A stretch of 64,000 nucleotides of DNA from Pseudolabrys sp035718275 (GCA_035718275.1 DASTHI010000026.1:186001-250000), one strand, 5' to 3'; numbered from the stretch's first letter, positions 9,598-18,600 are shown. The notes: generated by a model not told the origin, from the sequence alone. Program-made: numbers and translations.

Positions 9598-9793
9598 GGA
9601 GGCCTTTAGATATGCTGTTCGCGAATCAGTTGCCAGCACTATGCCATGGCCGGGCCGCTTCTGCGCACTCCAATGAAGTTCGGCTCAAGGACAAAGGGGG
9701 AGAAAAAGGCATGGGAAGCAAGGCTGGTCCGATACAAGCCGCGACTTCCCGTTGAACGGCAACCAAACATATGTTCGCCGGTTATCAGAGGCC

Positions 9794-10936
9794 ATGGAAA
9801 CAGGCGAAACAAAGGCTGCAGGGCGGGCCGAAAGCATGGCCCGCGCGCGCAAGTCCAGCGCATCACGGTTTGGTTTGCCTTTGAGCGACCCACAGCCTCT
9901 GAGCGAAGTCGGTCGGCTGTGGAGGACAGCGGCGCAAGCGGCGACGATCGGGATGTTTATCATCGTTCTCATCGTAGCCATGAGCCTGGCGCGCCCTATG
10001 CTGCTGCCGCTGGCCTCGGCATTCGTGGTCACAATGATGCTTGGTCCGCTGTCGGCTCGGGCGGATCGTTACGGCATACCTTCGCTAGTGTCCGCGATCG
10101 TTCTCTGGTTTCTGGTGATCGCGGTATCATATGGGGTCATTGTGCTTCTGGTAGCTCCTATCGTGGACTGGATCGCGAAAACTCCTGACATCGGGCGCAC
10201 ATTGGAGCAAAAACTGCACTTGCTCGACCGGCCGCTTTCTGTGTTGCAGCAGTTGCGGGATGCGCTGCTACCGCCCGACAAGAAGGGCAGCATTGGAGTC
10301 GATATTGTTGCATTCGTGCAGCCTGCAATTCTTTTCGTAACGCCGGCGATCGGCCAACTCCTCATTTTTTTTGGCACATTATTTTTTATGCTCCTCGGCC
10401 GATCCCACCTCAGGCACCTCGTGGTTGCGTTTTTTGAAGCACGAGAGTCGCGCCTGCGCAGCCTCAAGATCATGAACGACATAGAGCACAACCTGACCGG
10501 TTACTTAAGCATCGTCTCGCTCATAAACTTGGGGATTGGCTTGTGCGGGGCATTTATCGCATGGCTCGTCGGGCTCCCTGATCCCGTTGCCTGGGGAGTT
10601 CTCGGGTTCATTCTTAATTTTATTCCTTATATCGGTGCGCTGATCATGGAATTGGCGCTGTTTGTGGTCGGCGTTGTGACATTTCCTACTCTCGCACACG
10701 CCCTGGCTGCACCGTTGTTTTACCTGGCTTTTGCAACTCTGGAGGGGCATTTCATCACGCCAGCCGTGATGGGGCATAAATTGACCCTCAGCCCGCTGAC
10801 GGTTTTTGTTTCATTGGTATTCTGGACTTGGCTGTGGGGACCGGTCGGTGCGTTTTTGGCGGTGCCCTTGCTGATCATGGGTCTCGTGGTGATCAATCAC
10901 CTGATCCCTGAGGACGAACCGGATCTGCCGGCCTAG
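9794..10936 (+). CDS. AI-2E/PerM family transporter
   Basis: Polytopic inner-membrane protein of the AI-2 exporter/PerM family; substrates in most bacteria are not established. From the ATG at 9794 it is 380 aa. A soluble N-terminal ~40 residues is followed by paired helices (about residues 54-105 and 110-150), a central soluble stretch (~150-195), and a C-terminal bundle with the conserved GILNFIPYIGALI-like segment (here GFILNFIPYIGALIMEL, ~280-296) and PAVMGHKLTLSPLTV (~330-344). An upstream TTG at 9752 is possible but unlikely. The DedA gene starts 59 bp downstream on the same strand, suggesting an envelope-related pair. Confidence 0.88.
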   Translation: METGETKAAGRAESMARARKSSASRFGLPLSDPQPLSEVGRLWRTAAQAATIGMFIIVLIVAMSLARPMLLPLASAFVVTMMLGPLSARADRYGIPSLVSAIVLWFLVIAVSYGVIVLLVAPIVDWIAKTPDIGRTLEQKLHLLDRPLSVLQQLRDALLPPDKKGSIGVDIVAFVQPAILFVTPAIGQLLIFFGTLFFMLLGRSHLRHLVVAFFEARESRLRSLKIMNDIEHNLTGYLSIVSLINLGIGLCGAFIAWLVGLPDPVAWGVLGFILNFIPYIGALIMELALFVVGVVTFPTLAHALAAPLFYLAFATLEGHFITPAVMGHKLTLSPLTVFVSLVFWTWLWGPVGAFLAVPLLIMGLVVINHLIPEDEPDLPA

Positions 10937-10995
10937 TGCTCTGGCGCTATGGATGGCATCGGGCTAGACACTGGGGACCCACCGCCGTTGCGCCG

Positions 10996-11523
10996 ATGGA
11001 TTTCCAGACAGCCGTTCAAGAGACTGTAGAATTCGTCCGTCACAACCAGGCCTGGGCGGTACCGATCGTCTTTGCTTTGGCTTTTGGAGAATCGCTTGCC
11101 TTCATTTCGCTGCTTATTCCTGCCTGGGGCGCGCTGGTTGCCATCGGTGCATTAATCGAATCGAGCGGAATAAAGTTCTGGCCGATCTGGGTCGCCGCGT
11201 CGCTTGGCGCCTCCTTCGGAGATTGGCTGTCATACTGGATCGGCCTGAAGCTCGAACGCACAGTGGCGCATATGTGGCCGCTGTCGCGCCATCCGGATCT
11301 GATCCCGCGCGGCGAAGCCTTCATGAAGAAGTGGGGTGTGTTGGGGATTTTTATCGGACGCTTCTTCGGGCCATTGCGCGCCGCCGTGCCACTGATCGCA
11401 GGCATTTTCGAAATGCCGTTCTGGTATTTTCAGATCGCCAATTTCGCATCTGCGTTTGTCTGGGCGGCGGTAGTGCTTACCATTGGGGACGTGATAACCA
11501 AGGCGGTGAAGTGGGTGTGGTAA
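10996..11523 (+). CDS. DedA family membrane protein
   Basis: DedA/VTT family proteins reside in the inner membrane and are linked to lipid-carrier recycling, envelope integrity and proton-motive force. This 175-aa copy shows the early ESLAFISLLIPAWGALVAIG region, then GASFGDWLSYWIGLKLER (about residues 74-91). It also carries the family hallmark FIGRFFGPLRAAVPLIAG (~118-135), with the Arg and Pro residues expected in DedA. The ATG at 10996 fits the family N-terminus better than an upstream in-frame start at 10936 that touches the preceding stop. It is likely co-transcribed with the AI-2E-type gene. A second VTT domain in this window is fused to a phospholipase D (34572-36671). Confidence 0.9.
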   Translation: MDFQTAVQETVEFVRHNQAWAVPIVFALAFGESLAFISLLIPAWGALVAIGALIESSGIKFWPIWVAASLGASFGDWLSYWIGLKLERTVAHMWPLSRHPDLIPRGEAFMKKWGVLGIFIGRFFGPLRAAVPLIAGIFEMPFWYFQIANFASAFVWAAVVLTIGDVITKAVKWVW

Positions 11524-11573
11524 CCTTGCGCATAGGCATGCCCGAAATCTTCGTGCATGATTTGCTTGAGCAG

Positions 11574-11615
11574 GCGCCTGTGCCGGTCACCTGAGCGCCT
11601 GTGACAGTCACCTGA
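11574..11615. repeat. Two-copy 21-bp tandem repeat between DedA and GlcG-like gene
   Basis: Two directly adjacent 21-bp units (11574-11594 and 11595-11615) differ at two positions. The second contains the 11-bp odd palindrome GTGACAGTCAC at 11601-11611. It lies in the convergent spacer between two genes. Function unknown. Confidence 0.6.
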
Positions 11616-11660
11616 GATTGAAGAAATTGGGCAGAGCTCTTCGCGGGCGTTTGAGTGCAT

Positions 11661-11685
11661 CCGCCGGGGAATTGCGCCCCGGCGG
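11661..11685. terminator. GC-rich hairpin, possible bidirectional terminator
   Basis: CCGCCGGGG (11661-11669) pairs perfectly with CCCCGGCGG (11677-11685) across a 7-nt loop. It sits between the convergent DedA and GlcG-like genes, 26 bp from the stop of the latter. No T-run follows on either strand, so it may be a Rho-assisted terminator or a transcript-end stabiliser. Confidence 0.45.
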
Positions 11686-11710
11686 ACTCTGTAATTGCGC
11701 CTGCCGGCGC

Positions 11711-12247
11711 TCACTTCAGGGCCGCTACGCCAGCTTGTGATATGAGGTCATCCTGCGACCCGGTCCCACCGCTAACCCCGATCGCGCCGATGACCTTGCC
11801 ACCCACGACAATGGGGTTGCCGCCACGTGAACCCGTGAACCCCGCACCCAGGGTCGGCAAATAAGCAAAGTATTGGCCCTTCGCGATGAGCCGCTCGAAA
11901 ACGAGTGTGGGGCGGCGGTAACGCGCGGCCGCACGCGCCTTGTTCTGGGAAATCTCTACGGACGCATATTGGCAATCGTCCATTTTCTCGAAATACACCA
12001 GATCACCCGAGGGAGTAACAACCGCGATGCACATCGGCCAATTGCGCTTAGTCGCTTCGGCGAGCGCGGCCTCAGCAACTTTTTTCGCGTCCGCAAGCTT
12101 TATTGCCTCTCCGTAGGGCATGTAGTTGTACTTATCAGGGACATTTTCGTTCGGATTGTTCGGATCCGCGGGTACTTGCGCGAATGCACCCGAACTCATC
12201 AGCAGCGCGGCGCCGAGGGCGCCCGCTAATACGCTTAAGCGATTCAT
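11711..12247 (-). CDS. Secreted GlcG/HbpS-like (DUF336) heme-binding-family protein
   Basis: Member of the GlcG/HbpS/PduO-C fold. HbpS of Streptomyces is an extracellular heme-binding redox sensor, while others are unknown. The 178-aa product has a signal peptide ending near residue 23 (SSGAFA). The family core runs from LADAKKVAEAALAEA (~52) through PSGDLVYFEKMDDC and ending in the conserved glycine-rich stretch GSRGGNPIVVGGKVIGAIGVSGGTGSQDD. AGGAGT precedes the ATG at 12247. It is divergent from the Fe-S protein gene, with about 190 bp shared upstream DNA. Export to the periplasm is inferred from the leader; heme binding is only a family possibility. Confidence 0.82.
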   Translation of the reverse strand: MNRLSVLAGALGAALLMSSGAFAQVPADPNNPNENVPDKYNYMPYGEAIKLADAKKVAEAALAEATKRNWPMCIAVVTPSGDLVYFEKMDDCQYASVEISQNKARAAARYRRPTLVFERLIAKGQYFAYLPTLGAGFTGSRGGNPIVVGGKVIGAIGVSGGTGSQDDLISQAGVAALK

Positions 12248-12435
12248 TGTACTCCTCCCAAAGGATCAAATTTCCGGATTGTCCGGCTGGGCCCTTGTCC
12301 TGCATGGAAAGTCGCAGGACTATCCCATGTCGAGCTTAGCCAACCGTAGCGTTTTCGCCTATACGGATTGCAGCCCGGAGCTTGCAGTTCGGATACGGAA
12401 TAACAAGTGGTACACGGGGTTATTGCGCGCTTGTC

Positions 12436-13815
12436 ATGACTGATACGGCATTCGAAATAGCTCTCGCCACGCGTACCAGCGACATGCTTGATGCATGCAC
12501 GCGATGCGGAAAATGCGTCGAGGTGTGCCCTATGGCCCAGCCCGCCGGGGTGGGCGATGCTCCGCCCCCAGCAGTGATTGCGGGTATCTTCGACCTTGTG
12601 CGTACGGGTGATGGCCCAGCTGCATCAAAGGCGTGGGCAAAGGGTTGCGCACTCACCGGCGATTGCATCACCGCCTGTGACGAAGCCGTTAATCCTCGCT
12701 TCCTGCTCGCAATGGCGCGCGTGGCGATGGCGAAACAGGCATCCGAGTTGCGGGACCGGCGAAAACAAGGCGTTGACAACTTCCGATCGGTAGCCGACGG
12801 GGTGAATGTGCTTGCGCGCATGCAACTCGACCAGTCGGACCTTTCGCGATTGGGCCAGTTGGTCAGCGATCGCCTGCAGAGCGGCTCGAGCGCAAAGCCA
12901 GGCGAACGGCCGGACTTCGTTTTCTATACCGGCTGCAATGTGCTCAAGACCCCGCACATGGCTTTGCTGGCGCTCGACATTATGGACGCTCTCGGCGTCA
13001 CCTATCGGGTAATGGGGGGTCCCACGCATTGCTGCGGCGTTATCCAGTTGCGCACGGGAGATACCGAAGTGTCAGGCCGCGTCGCGGCGAGTTCGCTGGA
13101 CAAGCTGGCCGAAGGCAAGGCCGGAGTGATTTCCTGGTGTGCGAGCTGCCACGTGCAATTCACCGAAACGACAATTCCGACGATCGAGAAGGTCAGAGGT
13201 TCGAGGCCCTTCGAGATGACCCCGTTCCTGCTGTTCCTGAGATCCAGATTCGAAGATCTGCGGCCTATGCTGAGACATTCCGTGCGGATGCGAATCGCAT
13301 TGCACAAGCATCCGGGCGTCAAGGGTGTTGTTGAAGCCGGCACCGAACTGCTGCGCATGGTGCCGGGCGTCGAGATCGTCGATCTCAACCAACCGGCAGT
13401 GGGATTGATGAGCAATGCGCTGAACGCGCTACCAGACTACAAGCGCAGCCTGCAGCTTGCAGAGCTTGAGGCCGCAAAGGCGGCTGGAGTGGATGCGCTG
13501 GTTGCCATCTATCACGTTGACCATCGGGAATTGTGCGCCCACGAGCGCGACTGGCCGTTCCGCATCGTCAATATTCTCGAGATCGTAGGGGCCAGCATGG
13601 GTTTGCATCATGACGATCATTTCAAGCGCCTGAAGATCATGCAGGACGCCGACGCAATCGTCGCAGATTGTCGGGAATTGATAGGTGCTTACGGCATCGA
13701 TCCTACGACGGCACGTGAGGTCGTCATCAAGGCGATGCTGAACGAACAGCCGTTGCCGCTAGTTGGCGGCCGAGTTGACGGCGCAGGTCAGGCGGTCTAT
13801 GTGCCCCGCGCATGA
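12436..13815 (+). CDS. Hdr/GlpC-like Fe-S protein with partly degenerate clusters
   Basis: Cytoplasmic-looking Fe-S protein of 459 aa related to the electron-transfer subunits of heterodisulfide reductase, GlpC and glycolate oxidase GlcF. Residues 21-31 hold a complete [4Fe-4S] motif C-x2-C-x2-C-x3-C (C21, C24, C27, C31). The second motif has C71, C77 and C81, but Thr74 where the second cysteine belongs. One CCG domain is complete: C167, then C199-C200-G201, then C235-x2-C238. The C-terminal half looks like a second CCG domain that has lost its cysteines; only C367 remains. The specific reaction is unknown. It stands alone; no flavoprotein dehydrogenase partner adjoins it. Start at the ATG 12436. 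Confidence 0.8.
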   Translation: MTDTAFEIALATRTSDMLDACTRCGKCVEVCPMAQPAGVGDAPPPAVIAGIFDLVRTGDGPAASKAWAKGCALTGDCITACDEAVNPRFLLAMARVAMAKQASELRDRRKQGVDNFRSVADGVNVLARMQLDQSDLSRLGQLVSDRLQSGSSAKPGERPDFVFYTGCNVLKTPHMALLALDIMDALGVTYRVMGGPTHCCGVIQLRTGDTEVSGRVAASSLDKLAEGKAGVISWCASCHVQFTETTIPTIEKVRGSRPFEMTPFLLFLRSRFEDLRPMLRHSVRMRIALHKHPGVKGVVEAGTELLRMVPGVEIVDLNQPAVGLMSNALNALPDYKRSLQLAELEAAKAAGVDALVAIYHVDHRELCAHERDWPFRIVNILEIVGASMGLHHDDHFKRLKIMQDADAIVADCRELIGAYGIDPTTAREVVIKAMLNEQPLPLVGGRVDGAGQAVYVPRA

Positions 13816-13989
13816 CGCCCCTCGCAGCAGTCAAGGTTCATCGTCGTCGCCCTGCCATTCCGGCGCGGGCGTAGTTCGTCATACCCCCGTGCCGCCGGAT
13901 GTGAGGCTGCGGCACGTTTCCCCAAGCAACTTCACGCCGTTGGCCTTCGTCCGGGCAGTCCTCTAAGACTACTGGATCAGGATCGACTT

Positions 13990-15048
13990 ATGGCAAGGAA
14001 AGCGAAGATTGGTGTGCTCGGCGCCTCCGGTTATACCGGGGGCGAGCTCGTCCGTGTGCTTCTGCGTCACCCACGTGCCGAGATTGCGCTGCTGACAGGC
14101 GATCGCAGCGCTGGCAAGGCAATGCGGGATGTATTTCCGCAATTCAGTCCGTATGCGCTGCCGCAACTGGTCGCCATTGACGGCCTCGACTGGAGCGGAA
14201 TTGCGCTCGATGTTGCATTCTGCGCGCTGCCTCACGCTACCACTCAGAAAGTCATCACGGAGCTGCTTGCCAATTCGCGCACGACCAAGGTGATAGACCT
14301 GTCTGCAGATTTCCGCCTTTCAGATACGGCGAACTACGCCAAATGGTATGGCCATGAGCACCATGCGCCGGAATTGCAGAAGGAGGCGGTTTACGGCCTG
14401 ACGGAAATTCATCGACGTGAAATTAGGCATGCGCGACTTGTGGCAAATCCTGGCTGCTACACCACCTGTGCGCAGCTTCCGCTCGTGCCGCTCATCAAGA
14501 ATAAGGCGATCGACCTCGACGAAATTGTCATCGATGCCAAATCGGGGATGACGGGGGCGGGCCGTGCAGCCAGGGAATCCATGCTTTTCTCGGAAGTTTC
14601 GGAAGGCTTCCATGCTTACGGTGTCGGGCATCACCGGCACATGGCCGAGCTCGATCAAGAGTTCTCGCGAGCGGCGGGACGGGATGTGCTCGTCTCGTTC
14701 ACGCCACATCTGGTGCCTATGAACAGGGGCATCCTGTCGACAATCTATGTGCGGGGGCGGCGCGGCCGAACACCTGAAGACCTGCATTCGATCCTTTCAA
14801 AGTTCTACTTGAAAGAATCCTTTGTGCATGTTCTTCCATTCGGCGAGACTCCGCAGACGAGGCATGTGCGAGGCTCTAATATGACCTTTATCGGTGTCGC
14901 GAAGGATCGCATTCCGGGGCGCGCGATCGTGATCTCGGCATTGGACAATCTGGTGAAGGGTGCATCGGGCCAGGCAATCCAGAACATGAACCTGGTTATG
15001 GGCTGGCCCGAGACGATGGGCTTGGAGCAGGTCGCACTCTTTCCCTGA
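13990..15048 (+). CDS. argC: N-acetyl-gamma-glutamyl-phosphate reductase
   Basis: Third step of arginine biosynthesis: NADPH-dependent reduction of N-acetylglutamyl phosphate to the semialdehyde. The N-terminus GVLGASGYTGGELVRVL (residues ~8-24) is the Rossmann motif. NPGCYTTCAQLPL carries the catalytic Cys156, and the C-terminal part has GVGHHRHMAEL followed by the strand SFTPHLVPMNRGILSTIYV. Length 352 aa equals the long-type ArgC of proteobacteria. The other arg genes are not in the window. The AidB-like gene begins about 130 bp downstream on the same strand. Confidence 0.95.
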   Translation: MARKAKIGVLGASGYTGGELVRVLLRHPRAEIALLTGDRSAGKAMRDVFPQFSPYALPQLVAIDGLDWSGIALDVAFCALPHATTQKVITELLANSRTTKVIDLSADFRLSDTANYAKWYGHEHHAPELQKEAVYGLTEIHRREIRHARLVANPGCYTTCAQLPLVPLIKNKAIDLDEIVIDAKSGMTGAGRAARESMLFSEVSEGFHAYGVGHHRHMAELDQEFSRAAGRDVLVSFTPHLVPMNRGILSTIYVRGRRGRTPEDLHSILSKFYLKESFVHVLPFGETPQTRHVRGSNMTFIGVAKDRIPGRAIVISALDNLVKGASGQAIQNMNLVMGWPETMGLEQVALFP

Positions 15049-15178
15049 GCAGCGCGACGAACGCGTCGGCCGTTGCCGATGATCAAGTAGTTTAGGAGAG
15101 GTGAACCTGGACTGCCAGTTTGTTGATGGTTTTGGGATCCTGGCACTGGCCGGCGGAGAGCGAGAGAGATTGCGAACG

Positions 15179-16786
15179 ATGCTCGAAGCCCATAATCAGC
15201 CCCCGCCAATCGAGCCTTACAATCTTTTCGCCAGCGATCTCGTGCTGCGCGAGGCGGTGCGGCGCGAAGGTGCCGCCTGGGCAGAAAGCGAATTGAGCGC
15301 GTTTGGCGCAACGCTTGGCAAACCGGAAACCGTGCAGCTTGGCTTCGATGCCAACAGATTCCCTCCGCAATTGCGCACACTGGACAGATACGGGCATCGC
15401 ATCGACGAGGTGGATTTTCACCCTGCATGGCATCAGTTGCTCGGGATGTCATTGCAGGCGGGTTTGCACTCTGCACCCTGGGCGGAGCCTAAATCCGGAG
15501 CTCACGTGGCGCGGGCGGCCGGCACATACATGCTCGCTCAGATCGAGAGCGGCGTCTATTGCCCAATCGCAATGACCTATGGCTCCGTGCCCACATTGCG
15601 GCATTCGCCATCCATCGCGCGGGAGTGGCTACCGCGAATTTTCTCGCGCGAATACGATCCCCGATTTCGTCCTGCGCAATTGAAGTCTGCGGCACTTATC
15701 GGGATGGGCATGACCGAAAACCAGGGCGGCTCAGATCTGCGCACCAACTCCACTCAGGCACAGGCGTCCGCAGACGGAAGCTTCCGACTTTACGGTCATA
15801 AATGGTTCATGTCGGCGCCAATGTGCGATGCATTCCTCGTACTTGCTCAATCCTCAAAAGGGCTGAGCTGCTTCCTGATGCCGCGCTGGATTCCGAGTGG
15901 TGAACGCAATGCCATTCGGATCCTCAGATTGAAGGACAAGCTTGGCAATCGGTCGAACGCATCAAGCGAGGTCGAATTCGATGGCGCTTATGCGCAACTG
16001 ATTGGAGAGGAGGGAAAGGGGATTCCGACCATCATCGAGATGGCAAACTACACCAGGCTCGACTGTTGTATCGGTTCTTCGGCATTGATGCGCCAGGCGC
16101 TCACCCAAGCACTTCATCATGCGAGTTACCGCACGGCATTTCAGAAAAAATTGATCGATCAGCCGCTGATGATGAATGTCCTTGCCGATCTTGCCCTCGA
16201 ATCGGAAGCGGCCACCGTGATGACGATGCGTCTGGCGCGATCATATGACGAGGACACGGACTCTGCGCAGATTATCCGGCGCGTGCTGACCCCTGCCGCA
16301 AAGTTCTGGATCTGCAAGCGTACGCCCTTCGTGACTTGCGAGGCAATGGAGGTGCTTGGCGGGTCAGGGTATATCGAGGAAAGCATCATGCCTCGGCTGT
16401 ATCGCGAGGCACCCGTCAATTCGATCTGGGAAGGATCCGGCAACATTATGTGTCTCGATGTCCTGCGCGCGCTTGGGCGGACGCCGAACGCGACGGACGT
16501 CTTGAGGCAAGAACTGGATGGCGATGCCCGATTGAAGCGAGTCTCCGTACGCCTTTCAAAACGCCTCGCCGGGGCGGATCGCAACGATGAGACACAGGCG
16601 AGGGCGCTCACACGCGAACTCGTGCTGGGCATGCAAGCGGCCCTGCTGGTCAGGCATGCGCCCGCGGAAATAGCCGATGCATTTTTTGCCTCGCGTCTGG
16701 ATGGCAATGCAGGCTCGACTTTCGGCCTTCTGCCAACTGGGCTCAATTTGCGAAGTATAATCGAGCGCGCGACACCAGCCAGCTAG
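15179..16786 (+). CDS. aidB: AidB-like acyl-CoA dehydrogenase family protein
   Basis: Flavoprotein of the AidB branch of acyl-CoA dehydrogenases. In E. coli AidB is part of the adaptive response to alkylation, binds DNA and has only weak dehydrogenase activity. The sequence matches AidB landmarks: an N-terminal EPYNLFASD/LREAV region, the FAD loop MGMTENQGGSDLR, GHKWFMSAPMCDAFLVLAQ, and the C-terminal ALEVLGG-like segment followed by NSIWEGSGNIMCLDVLRAL. From the ATG at 15179 it is 535 aa, near the 541 aa of E. coli AidB, with GAGAGAGA about 10 nt upstream. A GTG at 15101 in frame would add 26 residues with a Shine-Dalgarno too close to the start. No ada or alkB homologue is near. Confidence 0.85.
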   Translation: MLEAHNQPPPIEPYNLFASDLVLREAVRREGAAWAESELSAFGATLGKPETVQLGFDANRFPPQLRTLDRYGHRIDEVDFHPAWHQLLGMSLQAGLHSAPWAEPKSGAHVARAAGTYMLAQIESGVYCPIAMTYGSVPTLRHSPSIAREWLPRIFSREYDPRFRPAQLKSAALIGMGMTENQGGSDLRTNSTQAQASADGSFRLYGHKWFMSAPMCDAFLVLAQSSKGLSCFLMPRWIPSGERNAIRILRLKDKLGNRSNASSEVEFDGAYAQLIGEEGKGIPTIIEMANYTRLDCCIGSSALMRQALTQALHHASYRTAFQKKLIDQPLMMNVLADLALESEAATVMTMRLARSYDEDTDSAQIIRRVLTPAAKFWICKRTPFVTCEAMEVLGGSGYIEESIMPRLYREAPVNSIWEGSGNIMCLDVLRALGRTPNATDVLRQELDGDARLKRVSVRLSKRLAGADRNDETQARALTRELVLGMQAALLVRHAPAEIADAFFASRLDGNAGSTFGLLPTGLNLRSIIERATPAS

Positions 16787-17181
16787 ACTATTCCAAATAC
16801 CGCTAGCACGAGCGCCACCTGAGCCAGGAACCCCACCGTAAAGGCGAGGGTGCGCAGCACGGGAATACCCATCGTGTAGATGATCGCGTGAGCAAGCCGC
16901 GCCCAGAAGTAAACGGCACATGCGATCACGGTGACCCGAGTGGAATAGCCCTGGGCATCAAGGATTAGGACGAGCGGCGCGAAAATAATCAGATTCTCGA
17001 CAGCATTTGTGTGAGCGAAATAGAGCCGCTGCGCCCACGGCGATTGCGGCTTGTCGCCCCGAGAGGGGTTGGCCATGGCGCCCACGAGCCCCCGCACCAT
17101 CACGCGATCGAGAATGTAAGGCACCCACAGCAGGCCAGTCAGGATGACGGTGAGCGTCAGCCACAGCAGTTCTCTGGTCAT
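16783..17181 (-). CDS. MAPEG family membrane protein
   Basis: Small four-helix membrane protein (132 aa) of the MAPEG superfamily, which includes microsomal glutathione transferases and bacterial homologues of unknown substrate. The sequence has hydrophobic helices at about 3-25, 60-82, 85-105 and 110-130. The conserved cytosolic part is RLYFAHTNAVENLIIFAPLVL, with the Glu-Asn pair that in the family contacts glutathione, and then Y-FWARLAHAIIYTMGIPVLRTL. The ATG at 17181 is preferred over an upstream extension because it begins the first helix. It lies 73 bp after the TSUP gene and may be a distal member of that sulfur-related transcription unit. Its 3' end overlaps aidB by 4 bp. Confidence 0.85.
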   Translation of the reverse strand: MTRELLWLTLTVILTGLLWVPYILDRVMVRGLVGAMANPSRGDKPQSPWAQRLYFAHTNAVENLIIFAPLVLILDAQGYSTRVTVIACAVYFWARLAHAIIYTMGIPVLRTLAFTVGFLAQVALVLAVFGIV

Positions 17182-17254
17182 CGGCAAATCCCCGTGCTTG
17201 ATGCTGTCAAAGGCAAGATAAGCGATGCAGAAACGATTGTCGCGGACAAGAAGC

Positions 17255-18043
17255 TCAGGATTCCAGCCAGGACCTCGCGACGACATAGAGTCCGACGGCT
17301 ATGACCAAGCCAGAAAACATCCGGGCAAGCGCATTCTTGTGAGACGAAAGACGCTGCGCGAGCTTGATGCCGAGCAATCCTCCCAATGCACCTCCCACGA
17401 TAAATATACCAGCAAGTGGCCAATCCACGAGACCGGACCAGGCATAGCTTGCAGCCGTGGTCACCCCTAAGGCGGTGACTGACAGCAGCGAGGAGCCGAT
17501 TGCGTTGATCAGCGGCATTTGGGTTGCGCCGATCAAGCCCGGAACGATCAGGAAGCCTCCGCCAATACCGAAAAAGCCGGACAACCCGCCCACAGCAAGA
17601 CCGCACCCTATCAGAATCGGCAGCATGCGCGACACGGTTGCGAGCGTTAGCTTTACGTCCGGATTGCCTGGAGATGTCCGCGGTCGCAGCAGCAGCAGAC
17701 CGATCGAGATCATTAGCGCCCCAAAGACCGTCAGAAGCCGACTCCCCTCGATCATTTTTCCAAGCTGGGCACCAGCCGCGGCGCCGACGATGCCGGCCAG
17801 CGCAAACGCAATCGCACAAGGCCACTTCACGGTCTTCGCGCGCGCGTGCCCCGCAAGGTTTGCCGCTGCGCTTGCGGCGACGGCAATCGCGCTTGTGCCT
17901 ATGGCAACGTGAGGCGAAGAGACACCTACGACATAAACAAGCAATGGAACGGCCAGGATGGATCCGCCGCCGCCTATTAATCCAAGGACAAAACCGACCA
18001 CGCTCCCCGAACCTACGGCAAGAAGCTCGTGAAGGCCGATCAC
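17255..18043 (-). CDS. TSUP (TauE/SafE) family sulfur-compound exporter
   Basis: Integral membrane protein of the TauE/SafE (TSUP) family; relatives in BigR-type operons are proposed to export sulfite or thiosulfate made during sulfide detoxification. The product is 262 aa with about eight hydrophobic segments. Two family repeats are visible: GFVLGLIGGGGSILAVPLLVY at residues ~17-37 and GGLSGFFGIGGGFLIVPGLI at ~157-176. The start ATG overlaps the stop of the rhodanese gene by 4 bp, showing translational coupling and a shared operon with the rhodanese and BigR-like genes. Confidence 0.9.
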   Translation of the reverse strand: MIGLHELLAVGSGSVVGFVLGLIGGGGSILAVPLLVYVVGVSSPHVAIGTSAIAVAASAAANLAGHARAKTVKWPCAIAFALAGIVGAAAGAQLGKMIEGSRLLTVFGALMISIGLLLLRPRTSPGNPDVKLTLATVSRMLPILIGCGLAVGGLSGFFGIGGGFLIVPGLIGATQMPLINAIGSSLLSVTALGVTTAASYAWSGLVDWPLAGIFIVGGALGGLLGIKLAQRLSSHKNALARMFSGLVIAVGLYVVARSWLES

Positions 18044-18579
18044 CGCGTTGTCATCAGCGCGCGCCGGTTCCAGGGCATCCGCGCGAGCACATACGCCATT
18101 CCGCAGAAACCGGTGCTGCCTGCGAACACTAGGCCCGCACCGACGAAAGCGGAAAGCGCATAGATGAAGGGCGACACTGTTGCGCCAAGCATGATGCCCA
18201 GCAATACGAGACTGCCGGCGGTGATTTGCACTTGTCGCATGATGTCAATCGGTTGCGTGCGATCGAGGGTGATGGGCAGCCCTGCTCGCTTCCAGGCATC
18301 GAGGCCTCCCTCAAGAATATAAGCCTCGCATTTGCCGGCAGCGTTCGAAAGCCGAGCGGCGTTGCCGAGCGTTCTCACTCCGGATCGGCAATGGAATACG
18401 AAAATCTCGTTGCCTTCGCCGAAACGGAGCTCGGAATCCATGCGGCTTAAGGCATGATGACGCGCGCCAGGGATACGTTCCCGCGCATGTTCGTCGGCTT
18501 CACGCACATCAACCAGCACGGCGCCTTGGCGCATCAGTTCGGCCGCACGCTCGGGTGAAACAGTGGTGAGATTTGACAC
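18040..18579 (-). CDS. Rhodanese with DUF2892 membrane domain (YgaP-like)
   Basis: Sulfurtransferase fused to a membrane hairpin, 179 aa. Residues 1-105 are a rhodanese domain with VDVREADEHARERIPGA and active-site loop HCRSGVRT, catalytic Cys64. Residues ~110-179 contain two hydrophobic helices and the DUF2892 ending TGFCGMAYVLARMPWNRR, as in YgaP, which anchors the rhodanese to the inner membrane. In sulfide-response operons it moves sulfane sulfur between glutathione persulfide and sulfite or thiosulfate. It follows the BigR-like gene by 21 bp and overlaps the TSUP gene. Confidence 0.92.
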   Translation of the reverse strand: MSNLTTVSPERAAELMRQGAVLVDVREADEHARERIPGARHHALSRMDSELRFGEGNEIFVFHCRSGVRTLGNAARLSNAAGKCEAYILEGGLDAWKRAGLPITLDRTQPIDIMRQVQITAGSLVLLGIMLGATVSPFIYALSAFVGAGLVFAGSTGFCGMAYVLARMPWNRRALMTTR

Positions 18580-18600
18580 GTGTTTTCCTCTTTGCTGGCG

